Assembly: GCA_027489335.1 (NCBI GenBank)
Contig: JAIXZX010000004.1
Coordinates: forward strand, 62,001-126,000
Source: Caulobacteraceae bacterium
Lineage (GTDB): Bacteria; Pseudomonadota; Alphaproteobacteria; Caulobacterales; Caulobacteraceae
Direction of reading: 5' to 3'
Length of the DNA stretch: 64,000 nucleotides
Positions 51,857-61,158 of the stretch are shown here, in pieces (the first letter of the stretch is position 1; the number at the start of each line of letters is the position of its first letter). Both the position numbers and the translations under genes were made by a program. The notes under the pieces are model-generated. The model did not search any database. It saw only the letters and a list, made by a program, of their open reading frames with translations, and had not been told where the DNA came from.

Positions 51857-52254
51857 GCCGGCGGGAAGCCCTCGGCCAGTTCGGGATGGGCCACGCTGGG
51901 ATCGTACCAGCTCGCGCCGTCCGAGCGCCAGATGTGCCACTGGCGGTCGACCGTCACAGGGGTGTCCAGGCAGCCGAGCCGGAGCATCACATTGGGGGCG
52001 CCGTCCCGCTCAGCGACCAGCTGCGATCCGCAGACCGAGCAGAACCGTCTCACCTTGCCGGGCGAAGATTCATAGGCGCTGAGCAGGTCCTCGCCCCGCA
52101 CCCAGCGCAGTCGGTCTCGCGGAACCGAGGCGATGCTGGAAAACGCCGCGCCATGGGCCTTGCGGCAGGTCTCGCAATGACAGTGGGCGATGGTCTCGAC
52201 CTCGGCCTCGGCCTCATAGGCCACGCGGCCACACAGACAGCTTCCATTCAACAT
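51853..52254 (-). CDS. GFA-family (CENP-V/GFA fold) zinc protein
   Basis: Protein of 133 residues with the GFA zinc-site pattern: SCLCGRVAY, AHCHCETCRKAHG and RFCSVCGSQL, giving seven Cys for two zinc ions. Relatives are annotated as glutathione-dependent formaldehyde-activating enzymes, but most have no proven activity. The start is the ATG at 52254 with GGAGAAGG upstream; a longer frame exists. It has its own promoter region before rpiB. Confidence 0.9.
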   Translation of the reverse strand: MLNGSCLCGRVAYEAEAEVETIAHCHCETCRKAHGAAFSSIASVPRDRLRWVRGEDLLSAYESSPGKVRRFCSVCGSQLVAERDGAPNVMLRLGCLDTPVTVDRQWHIWRSDGASWYDPSVAHPELAEGFPPA

Positions 52255-52345
52255 CACAGGTCCTTCTCCGGCGCAGCTTCTTGCCAAGCCTAGCGGGGAA
52301 TGAAGGGGCCTGCGCGGCGGAATGTCAGGGTCGAGGCGGTTGTGG

Positions 52346-52795
52346 TCAGGCCTCCAGAGCCTTGATCATCGCCACTCGCGGGGCGTGCCGGCCGCCTTCG
52401 AATTCGGTGGCGAGGAAGGCGTCGACGATCTCCAGCGCCAGGCCTTCGCCCACCACCCGGGCGCCCAGGGCCAGCATATTGGCGTCGTTGTGCGCCCAGA
52501 TCATCCGGGCCGAGAAGGTGTCGGCGCAGACGCCGCAGCGCACGCCCTTCACCTTGTTGGCGGCCATCATGATCCCCTGGCCGGTGCCGCAGACCACGAT
52601 CCCCAAGGCGCAGTCGCCCGAGGCGACGCGGCGGGCGGCGGCCTCGCCGTGCTTGGGATAGTCGGTGCTTTCGGGCTTGGTCGGTCCGATATCGACCACC
52701 TCCCACCCCTTGGCCGCCACATGGGCGGCGATGGCCTGGCGAAGGGGGATGGCGGCGTGGTCGCTGGACAGGACGATGCGTCTGTTGGCGGTCAT
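52346..52795 (-). CDS. rpiB: ribose 5-phosphate isomerase B
   Basis: RpiB/LacAB-type isomerase of 149 residues interconverting ribose 5-phosphate and ribulose 5-phosphate. The marks are LSSDHAAIPLRQAI (about 9-22), DYPKHGEAAARRV, VVCGTGQGIMMAANKVKGVR with the catalytic Cys (about 69), and HNDANMLALGARVVG. The ATG at 52795 is clear. The Lrp-type gene ends upstream on the same strand eight bases away, so the two may be co-transcribed. Confidence 0.94.
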   Translation of the reverse strand: MTANRRIVLSSDHAAIPLRQAIAAHVAAKGWEVVDIGPTKPESTDYPKHGEAAARRVASGDCALGIVVCGTGQGIMMAANKVKGVRCGVCADTFSARMIWAHNDANMLALGARVVGEGLALEIVDAFLATEFEGGRHAPRVAMIKALEA

Positions 52796-52803
52796 CGGTA
52801 GGC

Positions 52804-53301
52804 TTAGCCCTGGCTGCTCACATAGGGGCTGATGAGGCCCAGGGGCGCGGCGGTGGTGTTCTTCACCGCGCGGATGACGATGCGGCTCTCGATGTTGGAG
52901 ACGAGACCCAGCGACAGGATCTGGTCGCGCAGGAAGTTGTCGAAGGCGTGCATGTCCCGGGTGACGATGCGCAGCTCATAGTCGGCCGAGCCGGTGACGG
53001 TGGCGCACTGGACCACCTCGTGCAGCTTGGTGATGGCGGTCTCGAAGGCGTCCAGATTGTCCCGGGTCGGCAGGGACAGCTTGACGGTGCAATAGACCTC
53101 GAAGTTCAGGCCCAGGCGTTCGCGATCCAGGATGGTCACCCGCCGCTGGATCACCCCGGCGTCTTCGAGGCGCTTGATCCGGCGCCAGCAGGGGCTGGAG
53201 GACAATCCGACCCGCTCGGCGATCTCGGCCACTGACAGACCGGCGTCGTGCTGAATTAGGTCCAGGATCTTGGCATCAACCGCATCGAGGGTCTCAGGCA
53301 C
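52804..53301 (-). CDS. Lrp/AsnC-family transcriptional regulator
   Basis: Regulator of 165 residues: N-terminal winged HTH (about 3-60), with LDLIQHDAGLSVAEIAERVG and SSSPCWRRIKRLEDAGVIQR, and a C-terminal RAM/ligand domain ending YVSSQG. Lrp members sense amino acids. I use the GTG at 53301 because GGGGAG lies six bases upstream; an ATG at 53325 has no ribosome site. Its position divergent to indolepyruvate ferredoxin oxidoreductase suggests it controls that gene in response to an amino acid. Confidence 0.9.
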   Translation of the reverse strand: MPETLDAVDAKILDLIQHDAGLSVAEIAERVGLSSSPCWRRIKRLEDAGVIQRRVTILDRERLGLNFEVYCTVKLSLPTRDNLDAFETAITKLHEVVQCATVTGSADYELRIVTRDMHAFDNFLRDQILSLGLVSNIESRIVIRAVKNTTAAPLGLISPYVSSQG

Positions 53302-53320
53302 GCTTTTCTCCCCAATTATC

Positions 53321-53385
53321 CGCATATGCGCCCGGTTCGTGCCCTGGAACCGGATGTCAGGGGCACGCCTTAGGTAAGCAATTGC
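53321..53385. promoter_or_regulatory. two palindromes between Lrp gene and oxidoreductase gene
   Basis: CGCATATGCG (53321-53330) and GCAATTGC (53378-53385) are perfect palindromes in the 141-base region between the divergent Lrp-type and oxidoreductase genes. They are candidate binding sites for the Lrp protein. The second lies 58 bases before the oxidoreductase start. Confidence 0.35.
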
Positions 53386-53442
53386 GGCGTTCTTATATGA
53401 TCTTGCAAGCCTATAGGGAGCCCCAAAGGGAAAGATATTGCG

Positions 53443-56400
53443 ATGCGGCACACCGAAGTGACGCTCGACGACAAGTTTCTGCTCAACGAGGGTCGGGTTT
53501 TCATCACCGGGGTCCAGGCCCTGCTGCGGGTCCTGATGGACCAGCGACGGCTGGATGAGGCCGCGGGCCTCAATACGGCCGGCTTTCTGTCGGGCTATCG
53601 CGGCTCGCCGCTCGGCGGCCTCGACCAGCAGGCGCACCGGGCCTCCAAGCATCTGGACGCCGCCCAGGTGGTGTTCAAGGAAGGTCTGAACGAGGACCTG
53701 GCCGCCACCGCCGTCTGGGGAAGCCAGCAGGCCAATCTCTTCCCCGGCGCCAGGTATGATGGCGTCTTTGGCATGTGGTACGGCAAGGCCCCGGGCGTCG
53801 ATCGCACAGGCGATGCTTTCAAGCACGCCAACTTCGCCGGGACCTGGGGCCAGGGCGGCGTGGTGGCGGTGGCCGGCGATGACCACAACTGCAAGTCCTC
53901 CACCCTGCCGTCCCAGTCCGAGTTCGCCTTCCAGGACTTCGAGATGCCGGTCCTGTCCCCGGCCGACGTGCAGGAGGTGCTGGACTACGGCCTGATGGGC
54001 TACGCCCTGTCGCGTTTCTCAGGGCTTTGGGTTGGGCTGATCGCGCTCGCCGACACTATGGACTCCGGCATGACCATCGACGTGGCGCTGGAGCGCCACC
54101 GCTTTGTTCTGCCCCGGTTCGACATGCCAGCCGGGGGCCTGGGCATCCGGCTGAAGGACCAGCCGATGGACAAGGAGCGCAGGCTGCGGAGCTACAAGAT
54201 CCCCGCGGCCCTGGCGTTTGCGCGGGCCAACCGGATCGACCGGGTGACGCTGGCCTCAGCCCGGCCGCGCCTGGGCATCGCCTGCCAGGGCCAGGCCTAC
54301 AAGGACGTGATCGAGGCCTTCGCCGCCATGGGGATCAGTCCCGCTCAGGCCGCCGATCTGGGCGTCTCGATCTATAAGATCGGCATGCCCTGGCCGCTGG
54401 AGCCCACGGGGCTGCGCGCGTTTGCCGCCGGCCTTGAGACGCTGATGGTCATCGAGCACAAGCGGCCCCTGATCGAGGGTCAGGCCCGCGCCGCCCTCTA
54501 TGATCTGCCGGCCCACGCCCGCCCCAGGATCATCGGCAAGACCGACGAACAGGGCCATCCCCTGCTGTCGGACCTGGGCGCGCTTTCGGTGGCCGAGGTG
54601 GCGCTGGCCATCGCCGACCGCCTGCCGCCGGGCCCGCACATGGACGGGGTCTATGACTATCTGAACCGGGTCTCGGCCGCCGGCGTCGCCGCCGTCAGCC
54701 TGTCCTCGGACCAGCAGCGCAAGCCGTTCTTCTGCTCGGGTTGCCCGCACAACACCTCGACCCGCCTGCCGGAAGGCTCCCGGGCCCTGGCCGGCATCGG
54801 CTGCCACTATATGGCCAGCTTCTCTGACCCCAATACTGACTTGAACAGCCATATGGGCGGGGAGGGCCTGAGCTGGGTGGGGGCTGCGCCCTTCACCACC
54901 GAGAAGCACGTTTTCGTCAATCTGGGGGACGGGACCTACAACCACTCCGGTTCGCTCGCCATCCGCGCAGCGATCGCGGCCGGGGCCAACGTCACCTACA
55001 AGCTGCTGTTCAATGACGCCGTCGCCATGACTGGCGGCCAGGCGGCCGAGAGCGGTTTCACGCCGGCCCAGATCACCCGCCAGCTGGCCTCCGAAGGGGT
55101 GGCCCGCACGGTGATCGTCGCGGACGATCCCGGCCGCTATGACGGCGTCCGCGACCTGGCTCCCGGCGTTGAGGTCAAGCCGCGGGCCGACCTGATGGCC
55201 GTCCAGCGGGCCTTGCGCGACACCCCAGGCGTCACGGTCCTGCTCTATGATCAGGTCTGCGCCACCGAGAAGCGTCGGCGGCGCAAGCGCGGCAAGCTGG
55301 CCGCGGCCGAGAAACGGGTGATCATCAACCCCCTGGTCTGTGAAGGCTGCGGCGACTGTTCGAAGGCGTCCAACTGCGTGTCGGTGGAGCCGCTGAACAC
55401 CGAGTTTGGCCGCAAGCGCAAGATCAACCAATCCACCTGCAACCAGGACTATTCCTGCCTGGACGGCTTCTGCCCCTCCTTCGTGACCCTGGAGGGGGCG
55501 GAGAACCCGCACGGGGTGCGCCTGCCGGCGCTCACGGCCGACTCCACGCCGCTGCCGACCTTCGAGGCCTCGCCCGGCGTGCGCAATATCGTCTTCACCG
55601 GCGTCGGCGGCACCGGCGTGACCACCACGTCCTCCATCCTGGCCATGGCCGCCCATGTGGACGGCAAGGCGGCCTCGGTCGTAGACATGACGGGGCTCGC
55701 CCAGAAGGGCGGGGCGGTGTTCAGCCATGTCCGCATCGGCGAGGACGAAGAGAGCATCGTCGGCGGCCGCACGCCCGCGGCCAGCGCCCATGTGCTGATC
55801 GCCTGCGACGTCATGGTGGCGGCCGGGGCTGATGCGCTCGCCCTCTATGCCAAGGACCGGACGGTCGCCTTCGGCAACGCCGACCTATCGCCCACCGCCG
55901 ACTTCGTCACCGACCGGGACGTGCGCTTCGATTCCGGCGGCATGGCCAGGCGGATTGCGGCGGCCGCCCGGTCCTATGACGAGACCCCGGCCCACCACAT
56001 GGCCGAGAGCGAGCTCGGCGACGCGATCTACGCCAACATGATCATGCTGGGCTTCGCCTGGCAGAAGGGCGTGATCCCCATCTCCAGCCGAGCCCTTTAT
56101 CGCGCCATCCGGCTGAACGGCGTGGCGGCCGAACAGAATCTGCAGGCCTTCGAGATGGGGCGCCGGGCGGCCCATGATCCCGAGAGCCGCGGACGGCGGG
56201 AGGCTGATGTGGCGACGCCTGAGACCCTGCCCCTGGCGGAGCTGATCGCCCATCGCGCCCGTGAGCTGGCGGCCTATCAGAACGCGGCCTACGCCCGGCG
56301 CTACCAGGATCGCGTGGAGACCATCGGCCGCCTTGAGGGCGCCTCGGGTTCGGCGGCCCTGACCCGGGCCGTGGCGATCAACCTCTACAAGCTGATGGCC

Positions 56401-56874
56401 TATAAGGACGAGTATGAGGTGGCTCGCCTCTATGCCGACGGCCGCTTCGACGCCTATCGCAGTCAGAGCTTCCAGGGCGGCAAGGCCAAGGTCTGGCTGG
56501 CGCCGCCGATCCTCGGCGCCAAGGATGACCAGGGCCATCCCCGCAAGATCGCCTTCGGCGGCTGGATGCTGGACTATGGCTTCCCGGTGCTGGCCAGGCT
56601 GAAGGGGTTGCGGGGCACGGCGCTGGACCTGTTCGGCTATTCGGCGGAACGCCAGATGGAGCGCGGTCTGATCGCGACCTATGAGGTCGATCTCGACCGG
56701 ATCGCCCGCGAACTGACGCCCGAGCGCCTGGCCCTGGCGGCCGAGATCGCCCAGGTCCCGCAGGACATCCGCGGCTTTGGCCACGTCAAACAGGCCTCAG
56801 TCGCGCCGGCCATGGCCAAGCGCGAGGCCCTGTGGGCGCAATGGGAGGATGCCGGCGCCACCGTCGACGCCTGA
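53443..56874 (+). CDS. indolepyruvate ferredoxin oxidoreductase, fused form
   Basis: Single-chain 2-oxoacid oxidoreductase of 1143 residues with the subunits fused. The thiamine-diphosphate part covers about 1-600 (with GFLSGYRGSPLGGLDQQ and FVNLGDGTYNHSG). A Cys cluster follows with CEGCGDCSKASNC (Cys 633, 636, 639, 645), and the gamma-type domain starts near FTGVGGTGVTTTSS (about 723). It takes aryl-pyruvates from aromatic amino acid breakdown to acyl-CoA and passes electrons to ferredoxin. The ATG at 53443 fits the usual N-terminus. The divergent Lrp gene is probably its regulator. Confidence 0.94.
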   Translation: MRHTEVTLDDKFLLNEGRVFITGVQALLRVLMDQRRLDEAAGLNTAGFLSGYRGSPLGGLDQQAHRASKHLDAAQVVFKEGLNEDLAATAVWGSQQANLFPGARYDGVFGMWYGKAPGVDRTGDAFKHANFAGTWGQGGVVAVAGDDHNCKSSTLPSQSEFAFQDFEMPVLSPADVQEVLDYGLMGYALSRFSGLWVGLIALADTMDSGMTIDVALERHRFVLPRFDMPAGGLGIRLKDQPMDKERRLRSYKIPAALAFARANRIDRVTLASARPRLGIACQGQAYKDVIEAFAAMGISPAQAADLGVSIYKIGMPWPLEPTGLRAFAAGLETLMVIEHKRPLIEGQARAALYDLPAHARPRIIGKTDEQGHPLLSDLGALSVAEVALAIADRLPPGPHMDGVYDYLNRVSAAGVAAVSLSSDQQRKPFFCSGCPHNTSTRLPEGSRALAGIGCHYMASFSDPNTDLNSHMGGEGLSWVGAAPFTTEKHVFVNLGDGTYNHSGSLAIRAAIAAGANVTYKLLFNDAVAMTGGQAAESGFTPAQITRQLASEGVARTVIVADDPGRYDGVRDLAPGVEVKPRADLMAVQRALRDTPGVTVLLYDQVCATEKRRRRKRGKLAAAEKRVIINPLVCEGCGDCSKASNCVSVEPLNTEFGRKRKINQSTCNQDYSCLDGFCPSFVTLEGAENPHGVRLPALTADSTPLPTFEASPGVRNIVFTGVGGTGVTTTSSILAMAAHVDGKAASVVDMTGLAQKGGAVFSHVRIGEDEESIVGGRTPAASAHVLIACDVMVAAGADALALYAKDRTVAFGNADLSPTADFVTDRDVRFDSGGMARRIAAAARSYDETPAHHMAESELGDAIYANMIMLGFAWQKGVIPISSRALYRAIRLNGVAAEQNLQAFEMGRRAAHDPESRGRREADVATPETLPLAELIAHRARELAAYQNAAYARRYQDRVETIGRLEGASGSAALTRAVAINLYKLMAYKDEYEVARLYADGRFDAYRSQSFQGGKAKVWLAPPILGAKDDQGHPRKIAFGGWMLDYGFPVLARLKGLRGTALDLFGYSAERQMERGLIATYEVDLDRIARELTPERLALAAEIAQVPQDIRGFGHVKQASVAPAMAKREALWAQWEDAGATVDA

Positions 56875-56925
56875 GAGCCGGTGAAAACCGTTTCCCTGGG
56901 CCGCCCCTCGGGGTAGCCAGGGGGC

Positions 56926-58047
56926 ATGGCTGATTTCGATTTCGACGCCCTGGTGGTGGGGGCCGGCGCCGTGGGCCTGGCCTGCGGCTACGCCCTTGCC
57001 CGCCGCGGCCTGACTGCGGTTGTGCTGGAGGCTGACCAGGCCATTGGCCAGGGGGTCTCCTCGCGCAATTCCGAGGTGATCCACGGGGGGCTCTACTATC
57101 CCACCGGCTCGCTGAAGGCCCGGCTCTGCGTGCAGGGACGCCGCATGCTCTATCCGTTCCTGGAGGCGCGGAACGTGGCCTTCGACCGATGCGGCAAGCT
57201 GGTGGTGGCCAACGGGCCTGAGGAGGTCGCCCGGCTTGAGCCCATCCTCGCCCAGGCCCAGACCAACGATGTCGAAGGCATGGCCCTGCTGACCAAGGCC
57301 CAGGCCCTGGCGCTGGAGCCCAATCTGTCCTGTGACGCGGCCCTGATCTCCCCCCAGAGCGGGGTGTTCGACAGCCACGGCTACATGCTGGCCCTGCAGG
57401 GCGAGATCGAGGCCGCCGGCGGGGCGGTGGTGGTCTCCACGCCCTTCGAGGGCGCTGAACCTCTGGTCGGCGGCGGCTGGAAGGTGCGGGCTGGCGGGGC
57501 CGAGCCCACGACGCTCACCGTGCGCCTCTTGATCACCGCGCCGGGCCTGTCGGCCCAGGCCGTGGCCGGCGAGATCGAGGGTTTTCCCAAGGCCGAGATC
57601 CCTGCGGGCCACTATGGAAAGGGCCGCTATTTCCGCCTGCAGGGCAAGGCGCCCTTCGCCCGGCTGATCTATCCGCCGCCGATCCCGGGCGCGCTGGGCA
57701 CCCACTACCGCCGCGACCTGGGCGGCCAGGCGGTGTTCGGGCCGGACCTGATCTTCGTCGATGAACTGGACTACAGCGTCGAGCCGGACGCTGCGGCGGG
57801 CTTCTACGCCTATGTCCGCAAGTTCTGGCCGGCTCTGCCTGACGACGCGCTGACGCCAGACTATGCCGGCATCCGGCCCAAACTGCACGGCCCCGGCGAG
57901 CCGCACTCCGACTTCCGCATCGACGGCCCCGAGGCCCACGGCCTCGAAGGTCTGGTCGCCCTGTTCGGGATCGAAAGCCCCGGGCTCACCTCGTCCCTGG
58001 CCATCGGGGAAGAGGTGGCCTTGAGGTTGGGGCTGGCGAAGGCCTGA
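56926..58047 (+). CDS. FAD-dependent L-2-hydroxyglutarate oxidase-like protein
   Basis: Flavoprotein of 373 residues of the DAO family. The Rossmann fold opens with ALVVGAGAVGLACGYALARR (about 8-27), the substrate-side motif is SSRNSEVIHGGLYYP (about 45-59), and the C-terminal LFGIESPGLTSSLAIGEE completes the FAD site. This resembles L-2-hydroxyglutarate or glycerol-3-phosphate-type oxidoreductases; LhgO-like is my first choice because of the HGGLYYP motif. AGGGGG lies three bases before the ATG, close spacing. It lies 51 bases after the oxidoreductase gene and may be co-transcribed. Confidence 0.82.
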   Translation: MADFDFDALVVGAGAVGLACGYALARRGLTAVVLEADQAIGQGVSSRNSEVIHGGLYYPTGSLKARLCVQGRRMLYPFLEARNVAFDRCGKLVVANGPEEVARLEPILAQAQTNDVEGMALLTKAQALALEPNLSCDAALISPQSGVFDSHGYMLALQGEIEAAGGAVVVSTPFEGAEPLVGGGWKVRAGGAEPTTLTVRLLITAPGLSAQAVAGEIEGFPKAEIPAGHYGKGRYFRLQGKAPFARLIYPPPIPGALGTHYRRDLGGQAVFGPDLIFVDELDYSVEPDAAAGFYAYVRKFWPALPDDALTPDYAGIRPKLHGPGEPHSDFRIDGPEAHGLEGLVALFGIESPGLTSSLAIGEEVALRLGLAKA

Positions 58048-58062
58048 TCCAATCCCTCCGTC

Positions 58063-58141
58063 ATGCTCGCCCTTGTGGCGAGCATCCCTGTCGAGGGCGG
58101 GCGCAGGCGGCGCGAGGGATGCTGGGCACAAGGCCCAGCAT
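58063..58141. repeat. pair of REP-like palindromes
   Basis: ATGCTCGC with GCGAGCAT (58063-58070 with 58078-58085) and ATGCTGGGC with GCCCAGCAT (58119-58127 with 58133-58141). They face each other (TCATGCTC... and ...CAGCATGAC) and match the 17.5-kb cluster in style. Confidence 0.78.
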
Positions 58142-58164
58142 GACGGGGTGGGAGTAGGTTTGCC

Positions 58165-59415
58165 TCAGTTGGCCTTGGGAACGAGCTTCAGGATCTTGCC
58201 CTCGGCGCTGTCCGTGGCGACGTAGATGGCGCCGTCTGGACCTTGCTCCACCTCGCGGATGCGGGCGTTGACGTCGGTGAGCAGACGCTCCTCGCCCACG
58301 ACCCGGTCGCCGTCCAGGGTCAGGCGGACCAGCTGCTTGTCGCGCAGGGCGCCGACGAACAGGCTGTCTTTCCAAGCCGGGAACAGGTCGCCCTGGTAGA
58401 AGATCATGCCCGAGGGGCCGATGACCGGATCCCAGTAGTAGGCCGGCTGCTCCAGGCCCGCCTTGGCGGTCAGGCCCTCGCCGATCGGCTGGCCGGAATA
58501 TTCCAGCCCATAGGTGATGGTCGGCCAGCCATAGTTCTTGCCGGCCTCGATGATGTTCAGCTCATCGCCGCCCCGGGCGCCGTGTTCGATTTCCCACAGC
58601 TGGCCGGTCGTGGGATGCAGGGCCGCGGCCTGCACGTTGCGCACGCCTGAGGCGAAGATTTCGGGCCGCACGCCGTCCTGGCCGACGAAGGGATTGTCGG
58701 CGGGGATGGAGCCGTCGCGGTTGATGCGGACGACCTTGCCCAGGGCCGAGCTCATGTCCTGAGCCTGCACCCGGCCGGCCATGATCGAGCGCTCGCCCAG
58801 CGCAATCAGCAGATGGCCCTCGCGGTCGAAGACCAGGCGGTTGCCATAGTGCTTGGTGGAGTCCATGGCCGGGTTCTGCTGGAAGATGACCTGCACATCG
58901 GCCACCCGGGCGCTGGCGCCGTCCTCCACCAGCTGGCCGCGGGCGACCGCGGTGGAGTTGGTCCCGTTCCCGCGGGGCTCGGCATAGCTCCAGTAGATCA
59001 GCTTGTTCTGTGCGAAATCAGGGTCGAGGACCACGTCCAGCAGGCCGCCCTGGTCGCGGGCGTCCATCTCCGGCAGGCCGGCGACGGGGTCTGACAGCTG
59101 ACCCTCCTGGGTGACGATGCGCAGCCGTCCAGGTTTTTCGGTCACCAGCATGCGGCCGTCCGGCAGGAAGGCGATGGCCCAGGGCTTGTCGAGGCCTTCG
59201 GCGACGGTGACCACCTCATAGGCCACATCGGCGCTGACTTCCGGCGCGCGGGTCTGGCCTGGGAAGGCCGGGGTCTGGGAGGGTGCATTTGCTGGCCGCG
59301 TCTCCCACGGTTCACCGCCAGGGGCGGACTGCGCCGCCGGCTGGGCCGCGCCGTCGGTTCCGCCGCAGGCGGCCAGGACCACGGCGAGCGCGGTGGTGAG
59401 AAGCAGGTTTCGCAT
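58165..59415 (-). CDS. PQQ-type aldose sugar dehydrogenase lipoprotein
   Basis: Exported beta-propeller of 416 residues of the GSDH/YliI family. The lipobox LAAC with Cys17 marks it as a lipoprotein. Family features are [20 protein letters not shown], a [20 protein letters not shown] element and [19 protein letters not shown]. Such enzymes oxidise aldoses with PQQ; whether this cell makes PQQ is not visible. TAGGGAG precedes the ATG at 59415. It lies 42 bases after asparagine synthase on the same strand. Confidence 0.88.
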   Translation of the reverse strand: MRNLLLTTALAVVLAACGGTDGAAQPAAQSAPGGEPWETRPANAPSQTPAFPGQTRAPEVSADVAYEVVTVAEGLDKPWAIAFLPDGRMLVTEKPGRLRIVTQEGQLSDPVAGLPEMDARDQGGLLDVVLDPDFAQNKLIYWSYAEPRGNGTNSTAVARGQLVEDGASARVADVQVIFQQNPAMDSTKHYGNRLVFDREGHLLIALGERSIMAGRVQAQDMSSALGKVVRINRDGSIPADNPFVGQDGVRPEIFASGVRNVQAAALHPTTGQLWEIEHGARGGDELNIIEAGKNYGWPTITYGLEYSGQPIGEGLTAKAGLEQPAYYWDPVIGPSGMIFYQGDLFPAWKDSLFVGALRDKQLVRLTLDGDRVVGEERLLTDVNARIREVEQGPDGAIYVATDSAEGKILKLVPKAN

Positions 59416-59457
59416 GGACAGATCTCCCTATGGTCGAGCTTTGAAGGCGCGAGCGCC

Positions 59458-61158
59458 TCAGTTCGTTCCCACCACCGCCCCCAGGGCCTCCTGGGGTGTG
59501 GCGCCGTCCACATGTATGAGTGACCAGACCGCAAGGAAGAGCAGGGGCCAGCGTCGGGCGTCGTTTTCGTCCAGGAAGACGTGCTGGGCCTCATGCGCGC
59601 TGATGGCGACGCCGATGGGGATGACGTAGCCGATCCGTTCGGCGATGGCCCGGGCCCGGGGTGCGATCCAGGCTTCCACCGGCACGGTGAAGCCTTGTTT
59701 GCGAGCCCAGGGGGAGGCTGCCGGGCAGGCGGTCTCCAGCCACTTGCGCAGCAGCCATTTGCCATGGCGGCCGCGCACCTTGAACCTGTCGGGCAGGGCG
59801 AAGGCGAACTCGGCGACGACGGGGTCCAGGAAGGGGGTGCGCCCCTCCAGCCCGTGCGCCATCAGGCAGCGGTCGAGCTTGGTCAGCAGGTCATTGGGCA
59901 GCCATGTGGCGATGTCGGCATATTGGGCCTGTTGCAGGCGGGTGAGGCCGGCGGGCGCCTGAGCCTGCTCGCGCCAGCGCTGCAGGAGTGCGGGTTGGAC
60001 ACCCCGGGGTTCGGCCGGGCGGCCGCCCAGCCAGGCGGGCCGAAGGGCGCGGCGATAGCGACCATAGCCGCCGAACAGCTCGTCGCCCCCCTCGCCGGTG
60101 AGAACCACGGTCAGGGTTCCCCGGGCGGCCTTGGCCAGCTTGAAGGTTGGCAGGATGGCGTAGTCGGCGGTGGGATCGTCCAGGGCGTTCGCCACCTGGG
60201 GCAGGAGCGTCCAGAAGTCCTCCTCGGTGAAGGTGGTCTCCCGCCAGTCGAGGTTCAGCGCCCGGGCCACCCGCTCGGCCTGGCCGCGCTCGTCCCGGGC
60301 CCCGGGCGCATCGAACCCGCAGGTGAAGGCGGTGACCGGCCGGCTGTTGAGCCGGGACATGAGGGTGGCTATGGCGGCGGAATCGATCCCACCGGACAGA
60401 AACAGTCCATAGGGCACGTCGGCCCGCTGATGGACGCGCACGCTGTCCTCCAGCACCGCATCCAGCCGCTTCAGCAGGGCCGTTTGACCGCTGGCCGCCG
60501 GCCGTGTCCGGGGCGGGGGCAGGGCCGGGCGGATCTCATGGAGGACCAGCCGGCCGCCCACCACCTCGATGATCGCGCCTGGGGCCACGCGGCGGGGGCC
60601 GTAGAGGGCGGTCTCTTCCCCCAGGGTGTAGCTGAAGGCCAGCATCTCCCGGGCGCCCTCGGTGGTGATGGCGGGCGGGGCGAGGCCGGCCTTAACGAAG
60701 GCGCCGGCTTCGGAGCCGAAGGCCAGGCCCGTCTCCAGCTCCATCACATAGAGCGGCTTGATGCCGAAGGGGTCGCGCACCAGCCAGGTGCGGCCATCCG
60801 GCCCCACCAGGCAAAAGGCGTACATGCCCCGCAGGCGGTGGAACGCGGCGGGTCCCTCCTTGGCGTAGAGGTGCAGGAGGGGTTCGAAGTCCGAGCCAGT
60901 GGACAGCGCGCTCTCAAGTCCGAACTCTTCGGCCAGCTCCAGATAGTTGTAGATCTCCCCATTGCCGACCACGATCCCGCCCGCCGCGTGCAGGGGCTGC
61001 CAGCCGCCCTCCAGGTCGATGACCGATAGCCGCGCATGGGCCAGCGAGCGTCCGGGCGCCTCCTCTACGGTGATCCCGTCGGGGCCCCTGTGGGTCATGG
61101 CCTCAATGAGAGGGCGGGCGGAAATCTCGCCGTCCAGAATGCCGGCTATGCCGCACAT
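59458..61158 (-). CDS. glutamine-hydrolysing asparagine synthase (AsnB-type)
   Basis: Protein of 566 residues. The class II glutaminase starts at Cys2 (MCGIAGILDG), with GNGEIYNY and SDFEPLLHLY in the pocket. The synthetase domain has the PP-loop LFLSGGIDSAAIA (about 242-254) and TGEGGDELFGGYGRYRRA (about 341-358). It amidates a carboxylate, aspartate in the standard case. The ATG at 61158 overlaps the stop of the glycosyltransferase gene (TGATG); this pairing favours amidation of a surface glycan or modified sugar over free asparagine synthesis. Confidence 0.88.
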   Translation of the reverse strand: MCGIAGILDGEISARPLIEAMTHRGPDGITVEEAPGRSLAHARLSVIDLEGGWQPLHAAGGIVVGNGEIYNYLELAEEFGLESALSTGSDFEPLLHLYAKEGPAAFHRLRGMYAFCLVGPDGRTWLVRDPFGIKPLYVMELETGLAFGSEAGAFVKAGLAPPAITTEGAREMLAFSYTLGEETALYGPRRVAPGAIIEVVGGRLVLHEIRPALPPPRTRPAASGQTALLKRLDAVLEDSVRVHQRADVPYGLFLSGGIDSAAIATLMSRLNSRPVTAFTCGFDAPGARDERGQAERVARALNLDWRETTFTEEDFWTLLPQVANALDDPTADYAILPTFKLAKAARGTLTVVLTGEGGDELFGGYGRYRRALRPAWLGGRPAEPRGVQPALLQRWREQAQAPAGLTRLQQAQYADIATWLPNDLLTKLDRCLMAHGLEGRTPFLDPVVAEFAFALPDRFKVRGRHGKWLLRKWLETACPAASPWARKQGFTVPVEAWIAPRARAIAERIGYVIPIGVAISAHEAQHVFLDENDARRWPLLFLAVWSLIHVDGATPQEALGAVVGTN

